Below, one piece after another: positions 49,128-63,970 of a stretch of 64,000 nucleotides of DNA (the first letter of the stretch is position 1; each line of letters opens with the position of its first letter). This DNA comes from Brevipalpus yothersi. Taxonomy: Eukaryota > Arthropoda > Arachnida > Trombidiformes > Tenuipalpidae. The notes below the pieces were generated by a model, which searched no databases, was not told where the DNA came from, and saw nothing but the letters and a program-made list of their open reading frames with translations. A program made the translations under genes and the position numbers. Location of the stretch: positions 62,001-126,000 of the forward strand of contig QZCP01000015.1 in assembly GCA_003956705.1 (NCBI GenBank), in the 5' to 3' direction.

Positions 49128-49960
49128 TTAACGGTTGGATTTAGCAACACGTTCGAGCTCATCCTTCTTCTTAATAGCATAGCTGTTAGATGATCCCTGT
49201 AGGAATAAGAAAAGTATATCCATGAGTTGGAGGGAACATTGACAGTGAGGAAAAAATGAATCCCTTACCTTGGCGGCATTGATTAGTTCATCAGCTAAAC
49301 ATTCAGCAATCGTTTTGATATTCCTAAAAGCGGCCTCTCGAGCACCAGTACACAATAGCCAAATAGCTTGATTAACTCTTCTCAATGGAGACACATCTAC
49401 AGCTTGACGACGTACAGTTCCAGCTCTACCAATACGAGTAGAATCTTCACGTGGACCGCTGTTTATGATAGCGCTAACCAATATTTGTAATGGATTTTCA
49501 CCAGTGAGTAGATGAATTATTTCAAAAGCGTGTTTGACGATTCGTACAGCCATCAATTTTTTACCATTATTACGACCGTGCATCATCATAGAGTTGGTCA
49601 ATCGTTCAACGATTGGACATTGAGCTTTACGGAAACGCTTAGCGGCATATCGGCCAGCAGAATGAGGCAAGTATCGAGCAAATTTGTCCTTCACCGCAAT
49701 GTAATCCTGCAATGAAACGAGACCAGAGAATAGTGATAAGATCATATATTCCACAATCAACACCGAAATCAATCGATTTAAATAAAAATTAATCAACAAA
49801 CAATACATACCGTCAAACTGATGTCACTAACTTCAATATCGGTTGAGCTCCATCGACCAAACAATTTAATCTCTTGGGGCTCTTGACTAACCATACCAGC
49901 CATTGCTGTTAATGATGGACCTCCAGTAGTAGCCTCGTTGTCAGACCAATCACCAGCCAT
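49128..49960 (-). CDS. RpS5: 40S ribosomal protein S5 (uS7)
   Basis: Three exons (49960-49811, 49706-49269, 49196-49128) join at phase 0 to 218 residues. The first exon encodes a variable N-terminus (MAGDWSDNEATTGG), then EIKLFGRWSSTDIEVSD. The rest is nearly invariant: YLPHSAGRYAAKRFRKAQCP, GENPLQILVSAIINSGPRED, RIGRAGTVRRQAVDVSPLRR, NQAIWLLCTGAREAAFRNIK and the C-terminus KKKDELERVAKSNR. The protein binds the head of the small subunit near the mRNA exit. It is about 14 residues longer than human RPS5, all at the N-terminus. Confidence 0.98.
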
Positions 49961-50900
49961 GTTTGAATGAGAAGATGTTATTTAACTTGACACAATTTAA
50001 ATCAAAACCTTTAACCAAACACAAGTCAAAATGTAATGTTTAGACGGAAACGGATATGTGTTAACATACTTTCCACACATGCGCATGCCGCAGCGCCACT
50101 TTCAAATTAATTAAATTGAAACTTTTTCATTTTCATTTTTTGAATTCAATTCAATTTTTGGTGTATCATTTTTCTTTATTTTCATATGTGCAACTATGAA
50201 AGATACTCACTTTTTCTTTTATCATGTACCATTATTATCACAATGGCTGATATTGGCTACGTGATACCATTAATCAGTGATATGATAATGGTGATAAATG
50301 TGTGTTGTATTATGTTGGACATATTCGAAAAAGTGACCTGTCAAGGGGCAATCTACTGTAAGCCACTAGATGGCATAGAGAGAATCCTCGTGAATAAGTC
50401 CCGTTAGAATGTGATAAGATATTCTTCTTCTATTGGAATAGCTTTTTGCCGCTCGAATTTTTCTCTCGTGCCTCACACAGAGAGATCTCAGTTCTAATGG
50501 TCCATGGGAGCTGAATTCGAGAGAAAGTTTTCATCTCTCTCTCTCTCTCACACAGACACACATTTACTAGGACTACTATTACTACTACTACGTTTCCCAG
50601 AATCATATCAGAGGATTTTCTCTCTCAAATCTTGACGAGTGATGTGTGAGTGTGTGAGTTCGAGGTATAGGCATATGTGACTTGGAACAATTCTAATGTG
50701 GGTGATCAATATGAAGGAGAAAAAGGTGACCAATAATAATGATAATGTTGATGACCGCAAGTGGATCTGATGATTTTTATTATAATCATTGGATAATGTC
50801 AAGTGTTGAATGATCACGATAATGTTCAGATGAGGTTCATCGTCTGTCCAACCGATCCGATGTTGGATCCGTTATATTTGTTGCTCAACTGACCATCCGG
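49961..50900. other. Divergent intergenic region
   Basis: 5' flanks of RpS5 (-) and the sidestep-like gene (+). A short CT tract is near 50536. No exon is supported. Confidence 0.45.
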
Positions 50901-53192
50901 ATGATCATGCTTTGTCCAAGTATCCATTTTTTTGATAATATTTATCATCATCCACACACCAATGGAATATTTATAAGTGTTAATGATTGTGTTTCCAAAT
51001 GGACTAAATTATTGTTGATTATTTACACTTTTTTGATAGCAACTATTAGTGTTGAGAATAATTTAATCATCGCTCAACTTGAACCGGATACAAGAGGTGA
51101 GAATAAGTGGAAAAAATAGTGATGTTAATTTTACTCTCCTCTCCTCTCTTCCTACTTTTCCAATCAATTTTCTTATCCAAATCAATCTCACAATCTCGAA
51201 TCAGTTCATCACATTCTCATAGTTAAGCCATTTTATCGGGTGACCACCACCATTCGATAGCCATCAAACACAATCTAACAATTGCCCTCATCACCCCAAT
51301 GGCGTCACTTTAACTTGATCTAACATTGATCTGATGTCATTTTGGGTAAAGCAAGCCAAAAAGTTTCGCCTCGTTCCAAGTAATGTCAAAAACATTACTT
51401 CTCCTCCCTGATGTCCTTTTATTGTCTTTTTTTACGGTGATCAACAAAATTTTCTCTATTTGCCGAACAAAATCTTGAGAAGAGAAATACGTTGGCTAGT
51501 TTGGTTGACTTTGGCTGGGGGATGGAAAAAAAATCAACTACAACACATTTTCTCTCTCTTCTGACATCAGCTTTTGATCTCGATTACATTCACTAACAGG
51601 GAATATAGTCTGGGAATATAGCCGTAAGAGTAGTGGTATTACTAGTAGTAATTGTAGTTGGAAAATGATTGGAACCCTTAAAAAACTTTTCTCTCTCTCC
51701 CCCCTCTTTGCCTTCTCAATTCCAATCATATATAAACTTATGGATAGTTTATTTTTCTATTTTACTCTCTATTTGTACCCTCTTCAACCATCAAAATCAC
51801 CTAAGCAAAGATTTTGCTTTATTATGGTTTCAATTTTCTGTTCCAAAAATTGCTACTTATAGATTTTTCTTCTTCATCTCTCTCTCTTTTCCCAATCTGC
51901 TCTTCTTTCACATGGAATTTATCGTTTTATACTTTTTTTACGATAGAATGTTCTTCCTGCAATAGTTCCAATAGCTCTCTGTTTGGACAAATAACTTTCC
52001 CTCTCTCTTTCCTTTTCTTCTACAAAAATATAAGACGAGAAGTGAGTGTCCACATCTTCCGCTTAAAATGAGAGCCATTCTGATTCTCAACAATCACAAT
52101 GTTCATGTATCTATGTTTTTCTCAATCCTCACAATCATACCAACCACGCCGGCTTCTATTTCATTCCTCAATCGCATCATCATGGACAACTGATTCACTT
52201 GATCCAAGAACGTTAAGGCATGATTTCATGGTTCAAACAACATGTTATTCTTTTAGTCAGTTTTATTCTATTCTATCTATCTATCTCTCTCTTTTTCTCT
52301 CTCTTTCAAAGGGTCCCAGTGTTTTGTGTGTGCATGTGTCTTATGTATTCCCTCGAAAATAAATGCGAGATTCAGAAACGGACACACACAGTGTGTGTGT
52401 ATGTGTGAGATATAGAAGAAGAAGAGGAAGAATAAGAGAGAAGAATAGCCTAAAACATTATTCGCTGGCCAGTTGCAAAACATCTAGATGCTCAGAGGCT
52501 AGTTAATTTCCGTTTTGTGAGTGAGGAAAAGGAAGCTGCCAGGCCACCAAAGTCAGTCGGAGGCCTTCGAGAGCAAAATTCATCAAAAAAGTAAATCGCA
52601 TTTACTTTATTCCTTCTTGGTGCCTTATTCCCTCTTTTTCTACCACTAATATTACTACAAACATCTTCTTCATCTTCCTCTCTCAACATGGAATAAGGAC
52701 AGGAAAAGCCAAGTAGCGATGATCTTTCCTAAAACGTCTCTCTACTTTTTGGAGAATATTGTAGACAAACATTAAATGGAAGGCTTGTAAACATTTTGCA
52801 GCAGCATTTTTTTGCCCTCTCTCTCTCTTCATCCTTCTCTACTGAACTTTTCATAGACTTTTTCCATTTCATCCTGCAGATAGCTTCACTTTTGATCATC
52901 CTCTCTCCTCTACATAGACTTTTTTGCTCGAGAATCCTCAATTCTGTAGAAAGCATTAAACTGAGCGAAAATCCGTAATGATTCGTCTTGATGTTGTCCA
53001 TGAAAATGATCAATTTCTTTTTCCTACCACTACTACTATTACAACAACTTCTTCTACCAGCTCCAAATCGACCATGTCTATTCTGAGCTTTTCAACGATT
53101 CTATTCCAGCCGTTTTCATCATCCACACACAATTCTAGGTGTACGTGTTTCAAGAGTAAACAGTTGAAATAGCTATATGATATTATTAGAAA

Positions 53193-53254
<62 letters not shown>

Positions 53255-56200
53255 TCCCTCTTAGCTTCAAATCGGATTCTCAAAAATCGTGAATCGCAAA
53301 TATATACGCATAAATCCAATGATTCTGATTCGTTTGAGCATTTTGGGTATTGATTCCTATAATTGACTATGGATGAAGAGCCTCGGGAATAAAAAGAGTC
53401 CAAAAGAGTTGAAAATCCTGTGAAAGAGAAGAATCTTATAGATTGAATTTTCAGATCATCCAGTGAACATTTTTACTCTTTCTTGGCTGTCATGTTTTGA
53501 AAATTATTGCAAGCTATTTGAGATCATTTTGATACAAAAACATGTCTTATCCCTACTAGCTATATCACTTTTCAACAATTCTTCCCTCTCTCCCTCTTCT
53601 TCTCCTTTATTTCCCATTTTTTGATGGCATTTTTTCTCAAGTACCCTATCAAGATTTTGACTTTATTTCACATTTTTAGTGAGAGAAAAATTTGTCACCT
53701 CTTTATAAGTAGCACCAACAGATATTCTCTTCCTCTCTGTCTATGTATTCTTTTATCTTACTCAACTTACTTCTGATTTATCTGTTCGACCCTCGTTCAT
53801 GAAGATACACTTTTGGAGAGCATTTTTATTCATTTGCCCTCTCAAAGTATTCTCATCCATTTTTTCGTTCACAATCACTTTGATGCTTTGAAAAAAAGTG
53901 TAAGATACTCTCTCATGTATACACATGATATACAGACGATGACACTTCAATCCTCTCAATGTGAGTCCGCCTTCTCAAACCTCCCACATTTTTTGTGTCT
54001 GTATATATGTGTCCTTCTTCGTGAATTTCTACCACTACACACTCCACACTGCATACTGTATCGATGTTCTTGATACTGACAAATACTTGCTGAGTAACGG
54101 TAATATCTGTGGTGATACACAACGGTAATCATAAAATTGGCTTAACTTTCACTTAACTGCAATTTAGAGGGAAAAAGGAAAACAATTAAATTGAGCAAAA
54201 TTTATCTACTCAAAGCAATACACCTCCACCAAATTATATGATCTCTCTCTCTCTCTCTCTCTAAGCCCACTTTTTCCACAATCATCAGTCTCTTATCCTC
54301 TTCTTTTTATACCTCTTCTCTCTTCTATCTTTTATTCCTCTCTTCTATTCCCTTTATTCTCAATGCTTCTGCTCTACCAATCTTACAGGAACATCTCATT
54401 TTGATTCTTCTCTGTATTCTTTTTTCCTCTCTCTCTCCCTCTCTTTCACTTACCCAATCAGTTCACCAAGAGGTGGAAGCTATCGCCGGCAGCGATTCTC
54501 AATTGCCCTGTGACTTTAAGGCACATTCAAGTGACCAAATAGCTCTCATTTTGTGGTATAAGGGTAGTGCTGGTATTCCAATATACACACTGGATGCCCG
54601 GAATACATCGTCACTGGCTCGTTCAACTCACTCACCAGCTCCATCTTATCGTGATAGAGCATTCTTGGACATAAAGCGTGAATCAATTCAATTGCATCTC
54701 CTTCGTGTACGAATGGATGATGCTGGTGAATACCGATGTCGAATAGATTTCCACAAATCGCCAACAGAAGACTACCTGGTTAATCTTACCGTGATAGGTG
54801 AGTGGTTAAGATGGTTAATGGTGATGATTTTTTTTCTCGCCACTTTCTCGCTCTTACGCTCACACACACATTTATATATGGAAGGTTGTTATCGCCTTCT
54901 GATTCCTATATATGTACATACATACATATATATATAACTATTCGCCATCTAATCAAGGACATTGTACAGTGAATGTAGATGAATATTTGATGTTCAAGCA
55001 TGCAGTAAAGAGAATGTAGACGAGCAGAAGAGAGAGAGAGAGAAAGTGACAATTTTCTCGGCCATAAATGAATGATCCGAATGAATCAAGTGAAAGTGAA
55101 GTGGACAAGATGGAATGATGCACGATCACTTTTGAGAGTATGGTATTATAGTGTAGAGAATTCAGATAATATGATTTTTGGAAGAGGAAAAATTTCTCTC
55201 CTCTTCTGTCTCATCTTCCTCACACTTGCATCTCGCTCATTCTGGAGAGCATCTCCTTCTCTCATCCTCTTTTTTTCCTCTTGTTTTTGCCAAATCTTGA
55301 AGCATAGAAAAGTGAGATAAAGAGCAATACAAGAGCATCTCTCAAGAGAGACATAAAGTTGATTCAGAGAAGAGGAGAGGAAGAAAAGTGAAGAAGGCAT
55401 GAGAGGAAGAGAGTGATAGAAATCTTTTTTTCCAGTCTGTGGTTGATGATCTGTTCGCTGAAAATTCATCTATTCTATTTCTGTTTTTCTTCTCTCTCCC
55501 TCTCTCTCTCTTTCACTTATATAGAACCTCCTGTGTCCGTTACTTTATGGAATCTAGGAACCAATGAAAAAATTGAAGGTCTCACAGGACCATACAACGA
55601 GGGAAGCAATCTTAGTGTTCGATGCTCCGTAATCGGAGGTAAGTAAAAGAGAGACCGAGCATACATGTGTGTAAGATAAAGTGAATGAATGAATGAAGAA
55701 AAGTGATTTTATCGACTTGATGCCACTAAGTTTCTTTCAATTTTTCTAATTTTTGCTGAGAATTTCTCTTTTCTACTTTACGCTCCAAATCAACACTTCT
55801 TCACACTTTATACATTGCTTCACTATTGAAGCGATGAATCCCTTGAGCCAGTCTCTCTCTTTCTTGTGTAGCACACTTTTTATCGCCTTATTCTTCATCT
55901 TCTTCCAGCCTTCTCTCAATGTATTCCCCTATTCTTGTTACAATACCTCCCCTTTGCACCCTGTTTTGGAATTGTTGTTGCCCTCCTGAAGGAAAGAAAA
56001 ACGAGGAACCTATGGAACAAGTCAGATACGGAAATCGTTCTATCCAGACAGCTATCTTTATTGAGGAAGATATTTTCTTCGATTCTTGAAATGCTTCATC
56101 CACCAACCATATTGTATACCTCTCTCTCTATATATATGTGAGGAAAACCCTTCTTTGACAGTGCTTGTGTGCCATGCAATTGTTCACTTCCTTCTTCCCT

Positions 56201-56618
56201 TTTCTACCCTTTTTTATCTACATTTCTAAGCAAGTAATACATACTTACCCTATTCCTTCTCCCATCTCTCAATTCTTCATTCCCATGGAGAATGTATTTT
56301 TCGATTCCTCATTCGTATCTCGTTGAATCATTTCAACCGAACAAGTTTATGCCCAAAGGAATATCTATCTATACAGCTCACGGGTAAAAGCTTCAAAATT
56401 AAGCAATGCTCACTGAATTTGAGACATTTTAGGGAATCAAATTCACGCAATGATTTGACGTTAGAAGCTTCTTTCTTTCTCATTCTTTTTTCTTTCTCTT
56501 CTTAAGTATTTCGTTAGATGTATTCCAAATTTAGCAGCAGTACTAATTAATCTGACTTGCTTGCAGCTCTTATTCAAATGGTTCAGATTCGTTTTGTTAG
56601 CCTTCTCGTTAATTTTTT

Positions 56619-56654
<36 letters not shown>

Positions 56655-59600
56655 ACACACATACCCATCACACTTTTTATTGTTTCCTTCTTTCTTCTCA
56701 CTTTATTTTCTTTTTTATACACCATTCTTTCTCCAGTTGATATTCACCGATGAGCTAGTATTCTATCCATCCAAAGTATCTCTCCAGAGCTATGAAGTGT
56801 CTCTGTTCCAAGTTAACACTCTATTCTCACTGGTTTTTACTCTCTTTTTTACATCTTTCCATATACCTATCTACCCTCTTTCTCCTTGTTTTTTTCCATT
56901 CCATTCCAGCTTTGATCCTGTCGGTTTTTCATTCAAACGAATGAAAATTAACGAAACTATTGCAGCATCTCGAAGCTTTTCCTCCATGTTTCACCACCAA
57001 ATTGACAGTTGATGCTCTTTTTCTTTCCACCCTGTTGGTCTATCCCTCTTATTTCAACTTTCAGTGATTAATCAATTCAGATTTTTATCGTTCAGAAGCG
57101 AATACGAATAAGTGGATTTTGAAGATCTCTCTTCTTTCCTCTCTCTTTCCGTATCTTTTTCCTCTTTTAAGTTTGTTTTCAAATTCACATGGGAGACAAA
57201 AAGCAAGTGAATGACTCACATTCAAATCCAACATTATATTTAATGACTTTTATCACTTTGTTTCTTTGATTAATCGTTCTCATCTCTTTCCTCTCTCTTC
57301 CTCTCTTTCTCTCCTTTGCACACTTTATGCATTCACAAGTATGAGAAAAATAAAGATAAAGATGATTCACTACTTGAATAAGCGGATCAATGTTGGTGTA
57401 TATATGAAAGAGAGAGAGAGAGGATTGAGAAAAGATCATGGCTCAAGAATTGATATCTGTTCTCTATTCCCGCCATACAAATGCTAATTGAATCTTACCG
57501 AGAAGAAGAAGAAAGAAAGTCATTTTAACTCTCACAACGACACACGTTCATGAGAGATGCTTTTAAAGAGTGGTAGAAGTAGAAGTAGAAGTAGTAGTGG
57601 TAGTATATGAAGCTGATGGGCTCTAGTTGATATATAAATGTACTCTTCAGCATTATCATACGTAAGGGATTTAGTTTACGAAAAGAGGAATATAAAAAAA
57701 GTGCACACAGAAATGCTTGAAAAAAAAGCATGATATATATTTTTGGACTATACACTAGGGAAACAGTCTGCATGGAAATCTTTTCTCCATGCTTTTCTCT
57801 CTCTCTCTTCCTCTACTATATACCTTTGTCAGAATCATACTCGTCATCAGAAGATAGAGAGAGGCAACGTTTGTCATGATGGAAGAGAGAAAGAAGAAGA
57901 AGAAGAAGAAGAAGAAGAAGAAAAAAATAAGGAAGAGAAATTCACTCATATCCATACGATTTACGAGAAAGATATGTATGTTGAAAGAGAGATGGATAAA
58001 AAAGAAGAGAGAAAAAGAAAGAAAAATGCTAGAGTGCGGTTTGACCAGATAAACCTCTTAAAAAGAGAGATGATGAAAAGCGTGAAAAAAAGTCAAAACT
58101 CTTCTTCATCTCTCTGTTCCACCAGGAAGAGAGATGGAGAGAAAAAAGTGGACTGCATGCAAACATGAGATAGGAAAGGTATATAAACTAGGAATACTCT
58201 GTGAAAGAGGTGGAAAAATTTTCTCTCTTCTGAGTATTCCATGTGCTAGAATCTATCATGCACCTACAAGTGGAACGAAAAACAAGCTGACTCGAAGAAT
58301 GATGAAGTGTGTAAATGTGTATGTGTCATGGCGAAGAGAGAGAGAGAAAGAAGTGCGAAAATTTTTCTCAACAAGAATATCACTTGATTGTAGGGGCCAA
58401 GGAAGATGAAAGAAGTAATTTCGTGGAATCGTTCCTGTGTTTTAAAACAGTTTTCATGTCTGGATTGCAGTCTCTTTCTCTCTTTTAAATTGCATCTCTT
58501 TCTTTTTCCGTCCTGCTTATTTTCTATCCATTCTTCTAGCCATGTATGATACTGTATTGCTCCACCATCCAAGAGTCATGGCCAATGTATCTCTAACGAG
58601 CACATTGTCTGGCTGTCAGCATGATGCTTTTCGATAATATTTTGACTTTTAAAAGGATAGAAAATGAGACAAAATGCAATATTAATCGTCACACAGGAAA
58701 CACTTTTGCCCTTTCTCTTGATATTCTTTCACATTTCTACTTTCACCACCGTTAAACATTTTCGCCTCATTTCTTGTTGGGGAAAAATTTGTTACCATTC
58801 AATCGTCAACCCATCTTTAAATTCATTCTCGATCAAATGCTGTGAGCTCTCTTTTTTTTCTACACTTACAGCATCAATCTGTTCTCAGTGGAATAAGATA
58901 TTCCAAGTGATTTTCAGATTTCTATTTCGAATTATACTACCTTTTTTCAGTGGAAAAAGGTTGAAAAAGATACATCTAAGAAGGTATCACACGAAAAGCG
59001 AGAGAAATAGAGAGACTAACTTTGTGGCTTGAGATGGGAAAAATTTTCCTCTTCTCTATTCCCTTTTTGTAGATATTTTTTCGACTATTTCTATTCCTCT
59101 ATCTATCTGACTGAATGAAAGTTTCCAAATGATTGTGACTCAAATTGATAGCCATTTGAAAATAGAACGATGCCCTCGAATTCGCCTCTCGTGTAATTTT
59201 CATGATGCCACTATCATAGCATTCATACATTTACTGTGGAAAGAGACTCGATTTTGATATTTTCTTCATCTCTTCGACTTTTTCTTCTCTCTTCATCTTC
59301 TTTTTTTCACTATTATTCGTTCAGTAAACTTTTTCTTCTCTCTCTCCCTTTTTCGATGAATTCTTCAGAGAACTATAACTGTAACAATAGTTTGTGAAGT
59401 GATCATTCTTGTTTTCTTGTGTGTATGTGTTCCTCTTATTCCTTTCTTTTTTCCATCTCCAAAGTATTCTCTCTCTCTTCCACCCCCATATCTTGCATCT
59501 TACAAGGCAAAAAAGTCTGTCTTTCTCTAGTTTTTTTCTCCTTCTCCTATTCTCTATGAGAAAAATTTTTCTCGAATCAGCATCCACAATATCATCTCCA

Positions 59601-60113
59601 CTCTTTGAAACTTTCAAACACCTCGCCACGCATGGACCAAGATGGCTTCATTTTGGGATGTTGCCTCATCTTTATATATATTTTTTTCTTCCTCTTTCTA
59701 TCGCCTTGTTTCCATGTCTTCGATCTCTCTCTCTCTCTCTCTCATCATTTCTATCCCATGAATAGAATGGAGAGAGATAGAAAAAAACCCAAAGAGAGAG
59801 AGAGAAGCAAAATGATGGAGCACGAAAAAGAGAAGATGAGGGTGTTCTGGAGTTAATGGACTGTTTATTGACCATACACATTTCTACATCTTTACCACAG
59901 GCACTCCGCGGCCATGGATAGTTTGGTTGAAAGGAACCAAGAATATGGTTACGATGAACAGTGTATCTCACAATATTTCGTCCAAAGAGACCATCAGCGA
60001 TGTATTCTTGAGCAATTTATCGAGGTCAGATTTAATGGTTAAACTCACTTGTAAAACTAGTAATTCCAAATTGGGCCAAGCTTTGGAGACATCCATCTTT
60101 CTCAACATCAATT
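50901..60113 (+). CDS. side: Sidestep-family immunoglobulin cell-surface protein, 5' part
   Basis: Four exons are recognised, all joined at phase 1: 50901-51096, 54462-54797, 55525-55638 and 59901-60113. Exon 1 has a long N-region and a hydrophobic signal at about 36-50 (KLLLIIYTFLIATIS); an internal Met is not available. Exon 2 is a V-type Ig domain: AGSDSQLPCDF, ILWYKGSAGIPIYTLDAR, DDAGEYRCRIDF and LVNLTVI. Exon 3 begins the second Ig domain with EPPVSVTLWN, GPYNEGSNLSVRC and VIGG. Exon 4 completes it with TPRPWIVWLKGT, VFLSNLSRSDLMVKLTCKTS and ETSIFLNIN. This order and wording are those of the Sidestep family, transmembrane ligands for Beat receptors that guide motor axons. The remaining Ig, FnIII and membrane exons must lie beyond 64000. 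Exon 1 is the least certain, though its phase and donor fit. Confidence 0.85.
53196..53250. repeat. (CT)n microsatellite in sidestep intron 1
   Basis: A pure CT array of about 55 bases. Confidence 0.95.
57890..57922. repeat. (GAA)n tract in sidestep intron 3
   Basis: A short AAG/GAA trinucleotide array. It produces a spurious Glu-rich frame. Confidence 0.9.
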
Positions 60114-60387
60114 GTGAGTATCCATCTAGTACATACACACACATGGCACATGCTATAAAATATAGCCTCATCCTCTCTGTCCCTATATATATATACTAAA
60201 CATTTCGATGAAGTGATTGGATTGATTTTTAGTCCTATCAACAACCAAAAAAAAGACATGATCAAAACTAGCATCTTTTTACTTTCTCTTTTACTCTCAT
60301 GTTCATCAGCTTCCGATTTGAGACGTGTTTAGGTAATCGGAAGCTTGATGACAATCGATGGTGTAAAAAGAATGAGAATAGGTTGAT

Positions 60388-60413
60388 CACACACACACAC
60401 ACACACACACACA
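60388..60413. repeat. (CA)n microsatellite
   Basis: A pure CA array of about 26 bases. Confidence 0.9.
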
Positions 60414-62450
60414 TAATGTCATGGTGTCTCTTTGCCATAGTACAGTTTAGTGTATATGTATTCTCTGTGTGTATGTGTGCAAGTAGTAGAATGAAAAACG
60501 AAGAAAAAGTGAAAACAAGGATAGCCAAGTGAGATTGAGGATGTAACATTGTTCATCATGAAACAATACAATCTGCCACCATCACTACCATCCAATGGTG
60601 TTGGTGTTGGTGATCTGATGAAATCATGCACACACATGCAGCGAAAAAGATATTATTCATGATGTAACCTGTTCTGTTGATACCTTTTTCCTGAAAAATT
60701 CTAATATCAATTCTTTTCCTTTAACGCGCTTCAAAAGATGAAGCACGATGTTCATGTTTATCCTTTCGAGTATACCCAAGTCTACTGTTATATTAAGCAT
60801 ACAGGACATGATGGAAAATGTTTCCATCATGATGATGATCACCATCATTTAAATGAAGTACCAATATCAAACACCATGGAATAGTGAATAAGAGAGAGAT
60901 ATTTCGACAAGGTAAAAGATTGAGATTGCAAGGTTTCACTTTCAATATTAACTTCTCTCTCTTGTGCATTCTATTTAAGTCAAATTCCATTGAATCAAAT
61001 GTTACGTGAAAACGATTTGTGTCGATAGCAGCATTATCTATCCTCTCTTCTCTTCAACCTACTAGGCTCTTTGCCTTTTTGGGGTCTTTTTTCTCCACAT
61101 CTCATCATCTCTCCCTCTGCCTTAGTCCGTTATTTTGCTGTACTCTTTTGATCTTCATTCATTCACTCTTTCTCTCTCTCTCTCTCTCTATCAAAAATTC
61201 GTGACAAGCATGACAATGATACGAAATCAATAGCTAATATTACCAAGTCACCGCCGATCAATTGGATTTTGGGACCAGAATGTCCAGCTGCTTAGAATGC
61301 ATCTCGTGTTTAGTGTGTTTCTTGCTCATTCTTTCAGCATGCATGAGCCTTAATTTTTTTCTCTCTCGACTTCATTTATGAGGTCTTGGAAGGAATCTCA
61401 GACTTCCTACATACACACACACATACATATACCAACATACGACATCCAAAATGGTCATGTACACATTTCGAATGATGGTTAGCCTAGTGGACATCATGAG
61501 GTTTCCAAATGATGTGCTCAATGTTCAGTGTCTAACTCACTTCCTACACAAGTCACTTGAAACTTTCTCTCTCTCTCATCTAAAAGCATACCCACAAGAC
61601 TAGAAGTTTTTATATCTATCTGAAGAAATCAAATTGATGAACATGTAATCTGGTGATTCCATAAATTTTCTCTCTTTCTATTCCATTCCTTTGCTTCACC
61701 TTACCAAACTTTTTCTCTATCTCTACCGAAAACGAAGCCATTCAATAACAAGTGAATCGACATTGGAAATTACTGTTCATTTTCTACCATCAAAATCAAT
61801 ACAATATGTGTGTATGTGAGGAAAATTTATTGATATCATGAAAAATAATTGGCACCCGACCGATACTGGTCTATGGGATAAAGTTTTTCATGTCCACTTG
61901 TGAGCTTATGTGTGTGTGTTTCACACTCATCGCTAAACTATCTCATTGCCACTACTGGGGATCGATTGGTCTTTCTTTCTCTCTCTCTCTCTTTGGTATC
62001 ACTTGCACAGTGTTCCCTGAAAAAATTGGGCCATTAAATGTTACTCTTGATTAATGATGATGAGAAAGACTCTCTAGATTGGAATATCATCTTCACCCTG
62101 ATCATCTCTTCTGTATTACTTACCATGGTAACCTAACCACAGTATTCACCAGCCGATTGTATATACCTTGAACACTCGGGTGATATGGTTTAATACACAT
62201 ACACAAACTGATGTCCACTACAGATGTGGAGAGAAGAGATGATCTCATCTATTTCCAAAGTATCCATAGTATATTCGGCCAATGAACACCAGAAGAAATA
62301 GATTGTGTGTGGCTGTGTGTAATGAAGAAGCACACAGATGAGTATGAAGAAAGAAAGTGACAAGAGAGAGAAGAAGATGAAGGAGAATAAGAAGAATCGG
62401 AAGAAGATGAAGAAGATGAAGTCAAAAAGATGGTTCCTGTGGTTTGTCTG

Positions 62451-62453
<3 letters not shown>

Positions 62454-62494
<41 letters not shown>
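62454..62494. repeat. (CT)n microsatellite
   Basis: A pure CT array of about 41 bases. Confidence 0.93.
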
Positions 62495-62496
<2 letters not shown>

Positions 62497-63909
62497 ACTG
62501 AAGATGAGAGAGAAAGATTAGATGGAAGACAAGATCAGTAATAGAGGTGAGCTTGTCAATAGTTGATGCTCCAAATCAGAATGTAGTCTCACATTCATAC
62601 TAACATACACACATTCTCTTCCTGTAGGAATAAAAAAGTAGAGATTCGAGAGTAATTCTGACTTGTAAGACTATCATCATCCACATCATACCCTGATACT
62701 CTTTCAGGATGAGTGGAGTAGAGAGAGAGAGAGAGAAAACCGAGGACAATGATATTCATCAGAACAGATCTCTTTGGGATTGGGATTACTTTTGATGCAC
62801 ACTTTTTGGGCAACTCGATGGACAAGGAAGAGAAAGATCGAAGTAAAGAGAGGGAAAAGATGAACGGTTTCTAATAACAGAAACCGAATTACTTGATACA
62901 ATGTTTCCGGACATGACGATAGATCTTTTATCTGTTCATCTTTTTCCTCTCTTCTCTCTATTCTCTCTCCTCATCTAGTCTCATCTTTCAGTAACATCAG
63001 CTTCATGGCTGTCCCGCCTTCGTTTCACTGCTCATTAGGAGAAAAGTTACACATTCAGCGTGAACTTCATGGCGTGATCCATGGATGGAACACTAGATGA
63101 CCATAGGTCTCAATAGGCTAGGTACTGTGAGTGGTAAATGTATGTGTGTGTGTGTGGACATGGTCAAGAGGCGCAACAATTCAGGAAGAGAGAGAAAGAG
63201 AAGGAGATAGAACAAGGTTCTAATCTGATTGACCGTTTGGATTCGGCCAAATGTGAAGGGTTGCAAAAATAAGTGGGTATATGTGTGTGTATGTAGGACC
63301 ATCCAGTTGAGTTGGAGGAGGCGAAAGAGTTTTTCGGGGAAACAAAATACACTGATAGTTGTAGTAATACACTAGACATTGTTTCACTTGTATTCTTATA
63401 AGCCATGCACGCTTCGTTACACTTTATCTGTACAGCAACAGTCGTCAGGATGAGGAAGAAGAATAGAGGACGAAAAGATGTGAGACTCAATTACTCTGTC
63501 AATCCATTCACCTTGCCATCAACATCATTAAGCGGTAGATGAGAAGTCAAAGTATCTAGAGTAAGATGAGGAAAAAGAGAGAGAAAGAAAGAAAGAAAGA
63601 ATAGAGCTTTTCGATGGAAGAAAGGATGTATTCCAATCGTATTCCAATGGCCTGTAGTAACAAAAATAATCAAGATAACCGAAGAAGAATTCTCACTCTC
63701 ATACACTCACACACACTCTCTTCATCACTATTGTGATCTTTTTTGGAACTTCACACGAGCATCTTCTTCGATCTCATCATTCCGCCACTAAACATGGGAC
63801 GTGACATGATTTTGACGCTTCATCATGAATTATCAGGCACATACAGTACTCAGCTGTAAAGTTCAGCGTATGGATATACTGACATGCAACTGTCCACACT
63901 TTGCTCTTT

Positions 63910-63911
<2 letters not shown>

Positions 63912-63967
<56 letters not shown>
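63912..63967. repeat. (CT)n microsatellite
   Basis: A pure CT array of about 56 bases near the right edge. Confidence 0.93.

Positions 63968-63970
<3 letters not shown>

Noticed and set aside
56557..57012. 151-codon plus-strand frame in sidestep intron 3
   Set aside because: Composed largely of Ser/Leu/Phe from pyrimidine-rich DNA, with no domain, and it lacks splice context.
61997..62055. Possible further sidestep exon (acceptor TTGCACAG then CCTGAAAAAATTGGGCC)
   Set aside because: The phase that fits the previous exon meets a stop within 15 codons, and no Ig motif is present.
63164..63490. Minus-strand frame beginning with a signal-peptide-like stretch and several cysteines
   Set aside because: It begins at TTG rather than ATG, lies antisense inside a probable sidestep intron, and turns low-complexity at its end.
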